Assembly: GCA_001464165.1 (NCBI GenBank)
Contig: LNEX01000075.1
Location: forward strand, 1 to 11,452
From: a bacterium Ga0077546
Lineage (GTDB): Bacteria; Cyanobacteriota; Vampirovibrionia; Obscuribacterales; Obscuribacteraceae
DNA length: 11,452 bases
Direction: 5' to 3'
Translations under genes and position numbers: made by a program
Notes under the pieces: generated by a model
The model's input: only the letters and a program-made list of their open reading frames with translations
Told to the model about the DNA's origin: nothing
Databases searched by the model: none
Shown here: in pieces, positions 6,041 through 11,452 of the stretch
How positions within the stretch are numbered: the stretch's first letter is position 1
Layout of the letters: the number at the start of each line of letters is the position of its first letter

Positions 6041-6361
6041 ATGCAACCCGATATCAATCAAATGATGCGTTCTGTGCAAAAGGCTCAGCAAGAGCTATTG
6101 AAAGCTCAAGATGAGCTAGCCAAAGCCACGGTAGAGGGCTCAGCTGGCGGCGGAGCAGTCAAAGTTGTATGCGCCGGCAACTTCCAGTTTCAAGCAATCA
6201 AAATTCAAGCTGAGGCTGTCGATGTAAACGATATGGGAATGCTCGAAGACTTGATTCTCACTGCAATTAACGACGCTACCAAAAAAGCTCAAGAAATGGG
6301 CGAGAAGAAGATGGCCAATTCAATGAAAGGTGTTAGCCTTCCACCAGGTCTAGGGTTCTAA
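6041..6361 (+). CDS. ybaB: YbaB/EbfC family nucleoid-associated protein
   Basis: A 106-residue protein with the full family pattern: coiled N-terminal helix MQPDINQMMRSVQKAQQELLKAQDELAKA, then TVEGSAGGGAVKVVCAGNFQFQAIKIQAEAVD, MLEDLILTAINDATKKAQE, and a Gly/Pro-rich tail. Members are dimeric DNA-binding proteins that coat or bridge the nucleoid. CTGGAG lies 7 nt before the ATG. recR follows after 13 nt, the classic ybaB-recR pairing; dnaX, often upstream elsewhere, is not present here. Length and motifs are typical and nothing is odd. Confidence 0.95.
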   Translation: MQPDINQMMRSVQKAQQELLKAQDELAKATVEGSAGGGAVKVVCAGNFQFQAIKIQAEAVDVNDMGMLEDLILTAINDATKKAQEMGEKKMANSMKGVSLPPGLGF

Positions 6362-6374
6362 TCAGGTCTAGTTG

Positions 6375-6971
6375 ATGTACTTTACCCCGCCACTGGCGCG
6401 GTTGATTGAAGAGTTTCAGAAGTTTCCAGGCGTTGGGCCGAAATCGGCCCAGCGCATGGCTTTTTTCGTACTCAATATGAACACTGAAGATGTGGGAAAA
6501 TTTGCCGAAATAGTGGTCGATGCCAAAAACAAAGTCAAACACTGCAGCAAGTGTTTTCACTTATCGGCCAATGACCCTTGTGAGATTTGCACAAATGAAA
6601 AACGAGATAGCAGCACAATATGTGTCGTTGCCGATAGCCGCGATGTTATCGCCTTAGAAAAAACACGCGAATATCGCGGCTATTATCATGTCCTGAGTGG
6701 ACTAATCTCCCCATTAGAAGGCCGCGGTCCAGAACAACTGCACATTCGAGAGCTAATTAACCGGGCTCACAATGAGGGAGCAAAAGAAGTGATTCTGGCT
6801 ATTAATCCCACCATTGAAGGGGACGCCACGGTGCTCTATATCAGCAGTTTTCTCAAACCTTTATCAATCAAAGTCACTCGCATTGCCTTTGGTCTTCCCA
6901 TGGGTTCAGACCTAGAGTATGCAGACGAAATCACTCTCACAAGAGCAATGGAAGGCCGAAGAGAGATTTAA
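6375..6971 (+). CDS. recR: recombination mediator protein RecR
   Basis: A 198-residue RecR. It has a helix-hairpin-helix near residues 10-30 ([13 protein letters not shown]), a four-cysteine zinc site (C57, C60, C69, C72) matching the family spacing, and a Toprim domain from about 78 ([15 protein letters not shown]) to about 175. [19 protein letters not shown] and [22 protein letters not shown] are conserved landmarks. RecR works with RecF/RecO to load RecA on gapped DNA. ATG 6375 is the usual start; a TTG immediately before it (6372) would add one Met-equivalent. No strong ribosome binding site, so coupling to ybaB is likely. Confidence 0.97.
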   Translation: MYFTPPLARLIEEFQKFPGVGPKSAQRMAFFVLNMNTEDVGKFAEIVVDAKNKVKHCSKCFHLSANDPCEICTNEKRDSSTICVVADSRDVIALEKTREYRGYYHVLSGLISPLEGRGPEQLHIRELINRAHNEGAKEVILAINPTIEGDATVLYISSFLKPLSIKVTRIAFGLPMGSDLEYADEITLTRAMEGRREI

Positions 6972-7038
6972 AATCTAGTCGCTCTAAGACAAGCGTATGC
7001 TCAAAATGCAAAGACCGCAGATCTAGCTACACGAGCAG

Positions 7039-9006
7039 CTAAGCGTTAAAGAACTCTGTCATTGTTTGAGTAATCTTGGCCACAGACAACCCAGCTTGGT
7101 CTAGCAATATTGGCCGAGCACCATGCTCTACAAACTGATCAGGCAGAGCTATACAAGCAACTTCGGCTAACTTTGCCCCGGGCTTGCTAAATCGCAATTT
7201 CGCCCCATACTCCAACACCGCAGAGCCAAACCCACCAGTAAGCACGCCCTCTTCTATGGTGACAATCCTCGCTCCAGGCTGACTCAAAAGGGAAGCCAGC
7301 AACTTTTCATCAAGCGGTTTGATACTGCGGGCGTTGACCAGTGTAGGCTTCAAACCAGCCTCAGAAAGAGCACCAAGAGACTGCTTAGCGGTTTCAACCA
7401 TAGCGCCAGAAGCGAGCACATAGAGACCAGCAGCTTTATTACCTTCAACTACCACTTCCCATGTAGCGGGGTCCATCTCTATAAACGGCTGACCATCCCC
7501 CTCTAAAACGGCTGCATCTATTGCCTTCTCTCGGGGGAAGCGAATTGCGACCGGCCCAGAAGATTGCTTAATGGCGGTGTAAACCATGTTGCGCAACTCA
7601 AGTGCGTCTTTCGGGGCCCAGACTCGGAAATTAGGCACCGTGCGGAGCCAAGCAATATCGAAAACACCTTGGTGCGTTTCGCCGTCTTCGACTAACCCAC
7701 CGCGGTCAATACCGAATAATACCGGCAAGTTCATGATCGCCACGTCATGTACGACTTGATCCATTGCCCGCTGCAAGAAAGTTGAATAAATTGAAACCAC
7801 TGGCTTAAGACCAGCCTTAGCCATGCCACCAGCCATGGTGACAGCATGCTGTTCGCATATCGCTACATCAAAGAAGCGATCAGGGTAAACTTTGCCAAAT
7901 TTGACAATGCCGCTGCCCTCAGCTGTAGCAGGAGTGATAGCCACCAAGTTAGGCTCAATGGCGGCAACATCAATCAACGCCTGGGTAAAAATATCAGAGT
8001 ATGTCTTGGCTTTAGGCTTGGCGACAGAAGCAAGTGGCTCCACGCATTCGGGTAAAGCAGGCTCAAGAGCGAATGCTGGAACACCGTGGTACTTTATAGA
8101 ATCAGCCTCGGCGGGGGCATAACCCTTGCCCTTCTGAGTAATGAAATGAATAATCTGCGGGGTTGATTTCGATTTAGCGTTGGTGAGTGCGCTTATTACA
8201 GCAGAAACATCATGCCCATCGACAGGCCCTGAATAGTTTATTCCAAGCTTTTCAAACACGATCCCAGGGGTGTCAAAGCGCTCTTTCGCCTGCTTCTTCA
8301 CCATTTCAATTAGTTCCCAAACGGCAGGATTGAGCTTAGCTTGATCAAGCTTGTTCTCAATGAAATCAATCTGTTTCTTGATGTCTTTGTAGAAGAACGT
8401 CTCCTTGATGCGCTTCATATACTTCGTGAGACCACCGACGTTCTCCGAAATCGACATTTCGTTATCGTTGAGAATAATGATCACATCTTTTTGAATATGA
8501 CCGAGGTGATTTATAGCCTCAAGAGCCATCCCGCCAGTCAATCCACCATCACCAATGACAGCGACGACTTTACCACTCTGCTGCAAATGAGCCTTAGCCA
8601 AGGCCATTCCCACAGCCAAAGAAATAGAAGTAGAGCTATGCCCTGCAACAAATGCATCGTGCTCGCTCTCTAAAGGATTAATAAAGCCACTAAGTCCTTT
8701 GAACTGACGCAATGTATCGAATCGATCACGCCGACCAGTAAGCATTTTGTGCACATACGCCTGGTGTCCGACGTCCCAGAGAAAGAGATCCTCGGGCGAA
8801 TTAAAGACTTTATGCATGGCGATGGTAATTTCAACCACACCCAAATTTGAAGCTAGATGACCGCCAGTCTTGGCTAAACCAGTGATTATCTCTTGCCTGA
8901 TTTCACAAGCAAGACTGTTGAGTTCTTCACTGGTGAGCTTCTTCAACTCAGAAGGGGTGACGACTGCGTCAAGGAAAGTAGTAGTCGGCTTTGCTAGCGT
9001 ATACAT
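7039..9006 (-). CDS. dxs: 1-deoxy-D-xylulose-5-phosphate synthase
   Basis: Dxs condenses pyruvate and glyceraldehyde-3-phosphate to DXP, the first step of the MEP isoprenoid pathway, using thiamine diphosphate and Mg2+. Seen: GGHLASNLG with the His near residue 50, WDVGHQAYVHKMLTGRR, the ThDP motif GDGGLTGGMALEAINHLG (from about 152) with its distal NDNEMSISENVGG, EGSGI and the CEQHAVTMAGG motif of the pyrimidine domain, then the C-terminal transketolase domain. From ATG 9006 the protein is 655 residues and these sites sit near the numbers in the E. coli enzyme, so I prefer that start; a TTG at 9042 would add 12 residues. Neither has a clear ribosome binding site. The loop DRGGLVEDGETHQG is one residue shorter than the usual DRAG-x-VG-x-DG-x-TH-x-G form. 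The gene is convergent with recR (67 nt apart). Confidence 0.97.
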   Translation of the reverse strand: MYTLAKPTTTFLDAVVTPSELKKLTSEELNSLACEIRQEIITGLAKTGGHLASNLGVVEITIAMHKVFNSPEDLFLWDVGHQAYVHKMLTGRRDRFDTLRQFKGLSGFINPLESEHDAFVAGHSSTSISLAVGMALAKAHLQQSGKVVAVIGDGGLTGGMALEAINHLGHIQKDVIIILNDNEMSISENVGGLTKYMKRIKETFFYKDIKKQIDFIENKLDQAKLNPAVWELIEMVKKQAKERFDTPGIVFEKLGINYSGPVDGHDVSAVISALTNAKSKSTPQIIHFITQKGKGYAPAEADSIKYHGVPAFALEPALPECVEPLASVAKPKAKTYSDIFTQALIDVAAIEPNLVAITPATAEGSGIVKFGKVYPDRFFDVAICEQHAVTMAGGMAKAGLKPVVSIYSTFLQRAMDQVVHDVAIMNLPVLFGIDRGGLVEDGETHQGVFDIAWLRTVPNFRVWAPKDALELRNMVYTAIKQSSGPVAIRFPREKAIDAAVLEGDGQPFIEMDPATWEVVVEGNKAAGLYVLASGAMVETAKQSLGALSEAGLKPTLVNARSIKPLDEKLLASLLSQPGARIVTIEEGVLTGGFGSAVLEYGAKLRFSKPGAKLAEVACIALPDQFVEHGARPILLDQAGLSVAKITQTMTEFFNA

Positions 9007-9358
9007 TTGTTTAAGACTTGTAGCCTCGAATTCCCCGTGCAATGGGCTGTTCTGGGTAAATCATAGCAACCCATTACAACACTAGCGCATAATATTTTCA
9101 GTGATTTTCGAAGAGAACTTCGACATACGCCTAAGAACAGGCCAGAGTTTAACTTTCAGAGGCCAAAGCCTGAGCAATAAAGGGTTTTCAGATATTCATA
9201 AACGGACATTCAAATCAACAATAACTAATCTATTTCCTGTCGATTAACCCGTTCTTATCCAAGATCTTACATTTTCCGAAAGCAACTTTCATTTCTTCCT
9301 AAGAGAAAGAGAGCGGGGAATTTTGTTCCGCGCTCCCTTCCTTATAATTTGCCTGCGC
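9007..9358. other. gap between dxs and the VIT-VWA gene
   Basis: No convincing gene. It holds the terminator of the upstream gene (9301-9335), a short hairpin-capable dyad TCGAAG-AGAA-CTTCGA (9108-9123), and AT-rich sequence with a possible dxs -10 on the - strand (TATTAT, about 9089-9095) lacking a good -35. A 20-codon - strand ORF at 9230-9292 was considered and rejected. Confidence 0.55.
9301..9335 (-). terminator. terminator of the VIT-VWA gene
   Basis: On the - strand, GAGCGCGGAA (9335-9326) pairs with TTCCCCGCTC (9320-9311) with one mismatch and a 5-nt loop. It is followed by a pyrimidine tail TCTTTCTCTT and starts about 24 nt after the stop codon. Confidence 0.55.
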
Positions 9359-11023
9359 TTAGTGCAAGGCTTTAGCTGCGACAATTTTATAGGCATGCCC
9401 TTTAATCACAACTATCACCTGTCTCCCAAGAGCAAGATAGCGAGTCATGTTAGGCACAGTGCGAGTCAAGGCGAAATAGCGCTCGCTACCAAACTGCACC
9501 TCATCAACTTTCTCACTCTTGTACTCACTATCAGTCCAGTAACCGTTTCTTAGATAGAAGGTCTTCTCTTCAACTGTTTTTACTCCAAGCTCACTATTTT
9601 TTTGCTCAAGCGACAAGCTCTTCATTGCTGCCATTTTCTTCTCGCGTTCCACGGCCTGCCGACCAGAAACTGGAGCAGCTGCGATTTTTGCACTGAGCGA
9701 ATCACGAGTCTCGTCTATACTTTCATGCCCCCAGTTTGTGCGCAAATCTTTATCATCAGCCCGTGCTTGGGCAGCAGGAGCTACAGGCATTGAAGCAGAT
9801 CTCGAAACTCTGGGTCGAGTATCAACGCTAGAGAAGTACCTTGCGCTCTCCTTTCTCACCACGCCAGCTCCAACAGCTCTACCAACTAAACCAGAAAAGC
9901 TGCGCCAGTTTTCAGCCATTGGCACCGGCCGGCCGGCCGGAACGTTATTTGCAAGACGATGATTCTCGTTGGGATCGGTAGCCAAAAATGAAGTAAAGGC
10001 CGAGATGATTCCGTGCTTCTTCGACAAGGCTACGATTTCATCGACCACCTCTTTGGTATTACCATTTTCTTGAGCTACTTCAGTCAGATAGGCAATTCTA
10101 CGCATGGCCCAGAGCTTAGGCAAAAAGCTATGACCTGTTTGACTAGCCTCAAAACCAAGGGGGAAGGTGAAAGATTTGACCCCACCATTAATTTTGCCAC
10201 TTACCACAACATTGGCCTGACCAGAACCTTTATAGCGCCCCAATAGTAGGACCTGAGAGCCAGCGAAGACATCCTTGACTTGGCGCGGATAGGTGTCTTT
10301 CACGGTAACGCCATTGTAGGAAATATTTACGTCGGAAAGCACCGGCGATTTGATTTTGTCGTAGAACGAAGACAAAGCTGTCTCCAAATTTTCACCTGGT
10401 TCTAGATACTGCGCAGTACCATGATGTGATTCCGACAGCCTATTTAGCAGACGGGTATTGACGTCATAGCCCACTCCAAAATCGAAAAGACGAATGTCTT
10501 TCTTGTTGGCCGCGATCTTCAAAATGTTGGCAGTAGCAGTCTCACCGACAGTAGGCTCACCATCAGTCATCATCACTAGATAGGCAGGCCGAGTAGTTTC
10601 TTCTTTGAGCAAGCTAATGCCGGTATGCAAGGCGTCACCAATATTAGTACCACCACGGGCTTCAAGATCATCAATAAAGGCCACTGCCGCCTTTTTATTC
10701 TCAGGTGTAGCAGCCGCAAGCGAACTCTTAAATGACTCAGCATCTGTGCTGAAGTTAACCAGACCAAAGCGATCGGCTGGGGAAAGCGAATTAACCACAT
10801 ACTTGAGGGCTTTCTTACATTGCTCCATCTTCTCGCCCTGCATAGAACCAGATGTATCCGCTACCAGGACAATGTCTTTGCCAACTATTTGGCTAGATTT
10901 GAGTGGTGGAGACAAAGTCAAAAGAAAATATCCATCTTCGCCTTCTAGCTTGTGGGTTAGCACACTGGCGGCCATGTCTTTATCCGAGACGCTGTAATAG
11001 AGGAGAAAGTCTTTGTCAGGCAC
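9359..11023 (-). pseudogene. VWA and C-terminal portion of a frameshifted VIT-VWA protein
   Basis: Residues counted from a GTG at 11023, which has no ribosome binding site. DKDFLLYYSVSDKDMAASVLTH (3-24) is the segment that normally follows the VIT domain. The VWA domain runs from about 49 to 235 with a complete MIDAS: DTSGS (56-60), T126 in GGTNIGDAL and D154 in MMTDGEPTVGE. These bind a metal and usually a protein ligand. Beyond it are a conserved region (LPKLWAMRRIAYLTEVAQ and KKHGIISAFTSFLATDP), a low-complexity linker with many Ala, Arg and Ser, and a C-terminal block FYLRNGYWTDSEY ... RYLALGRQVIVVIKGHAYKIV. The frame is open upstream to a TAG at 11051-11053 and includes VSYSAKNSVPDKDF, family-like sequence before the GTG. 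That, and the VIT half in the other frame, argue for one broken gene. A sequencing or assembly error is possible. Confidence 0.8.
9925..9940. repeat. 16-bp CCGG repeat palindrome inside the VWA protein
   Basis: Four tandem CCGG tetramers form a perfect palindrome. It encodes PAGRP in the linker region, is far more GC-rich than its surroundings and contains overlapping GGCCGGCC. Confidence 0.6.
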
Positions 11024-11452
11024 ACTGTTCTTGGCCGAATAACTGACTCTCTACAGTGTGAGACGGCGACCAGATTGTTCTAAGGCTTTCTCGGCTATCG
11101 CCAGCCTTAACCTTGCCGCTCATACTCACCGTTATTCTTGTATCGTCGATCGCTCCAGCAGCCTCGCTATCACTCTTAAGAGGAAAGCGATACTTGATCA
11201 ACCCACTTTCGGCTTTCAATAACTGTGTATATTCCAACTCAACCTTTTTTGTGCCATGGGCTGGAATAGGGAAAATTCGAGCGCGAACTGTCTTATAGTC
11301 AGCGTATTCAAGCAAGCCCGGATCGACCATTTGCCTGACAATAGCTTCATACTGTTGTCGAGCTTCTTCAGCTGCCAAAATCTTGCCTTCCACAGGCTTA
11401 CCATCTATATGAAGGGAAAAGCTAGAAAATGTGGTGTCTTCAGGCAACGGGA
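11016..11452 (-). pseudogene. VIT-domain half of the same gene, partial at the window edge
   Basis: The frame runs in from the right edge; the codon at 11445-11447 (TTG) is internal, as LPEDTTFSSFSLHIDGKPVEGKIL is typical mid-VIT sequence. Further VIT landmarks are EEARQQYEAIVRQMVDPGLLEYAD, VRARIFPIPAHGTKKVELEYTQLL and YRFPLKSD. It ends at SPSHTVE followed by residues that do not fit the family and a TGA at 11016-11018. The VIT domain precedes the VWA in inter-alpha-trypsin-inhibitor-like bacterial proteins. The 5' end, including any signal peptide, is outside the window. Confidence 0.8.
11021..11060. repeat. 8-bp inverted repeat around the frame change
   Basis: CACACTGT (11021-11028) and ACAGTGTG (11053-11060) are perfect inverted copies 24 nt apart. 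They bracket nearly all of the stretch in which both reading frames are open (11016-11050). Confidence 0.7.

Noticed and set aside
9230..9292. 20-codon - strand ORF (MKVAFGKCKILDKNGLIDRK) between dxs and the VIT-VWA gene
   Set aside because: The AGGA is only 4 nt from the ATG, and the peptide is too short to judge without conservation.
9323..9553. 76-codon + ORF overlapping the end of the VIT-VWA gene
   Set aside because: It starts inside the terminator hairpin and is antisense to well-supported coding sequence.

Overview
The window looks like a chromosomal stretch of a Gram-negative-type bacterium of moderate GC content. It carries housekeeping genes (ybaB, recR, dxs for the non-mevalonate isoprenoid pathway), lipid acyltransferases, a VIT-VWA protein, an LRV/HEAT-like repeat protein and a secreted FG-GAP-like protein. 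That mix, with several GTG/TTG starts and wide intergenic gaps, recalls non-photosynthetic relatives of Cyanobacteria (Melainabacteria/Obscuribacterales-like) or another environmental lineage. This is an impression from gene content, not a measured assignment.

Layout. 1-611: a possible 3' end of a + strand gene with a terminator hairpin, then about 430 nt without a convincing gene. 612-1304 (+): LRV/HEAT-like repeat protein, closed by a strong terminator. 1305-1599: intergenic, with several dyads and a possible tiny ORF. 1600-2412 (-): secreted FG-GAP/VCBS-like protein whose signal peptide is built over a 12-bp tandem repeat. 2581-3420 (-): remnant or domesticated IS1595-like transposase that keeps the zinc ribbon, HTH and C-terminal tail but appears to lack the DDE core. 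3541-3842: tandem array of 36-bp units with no spacers, just upstream of that gene. 3851-5799 (-): three-gene, tightly coupled operon of a previously unlisted 57-residue one-TM protein, an MGAT/PlsC-like acyltransferase with an intact catalytic motif, and a paralogue in which the catalytic His and Asp are both replaced. 5800-6040: divergent promoter region. 6041-6971 (+): ybaB-recR. 7039-9006 (-): dxs. 9359-11452 (-): VIT-VWA protein broken by a +1 frame change between its two domains; its 5' end lies outside the window.

How the parts may fit. ybaB-recR is the conserved recombination-repair pair. Dxs makes DXP for isoprenoids. The acyltransferase operon probably acts on glycerolipids at the inner membrane, and its inactive-looking paralogue and small membrane protein suggest a multi-subunit or regulated enzyme. 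The most unusual region is 2581-3850, where a transposase-derived DNA-binding-type protein sits next to a dyad-bearing tandem array. The idea that the protein binds the array is inference only.
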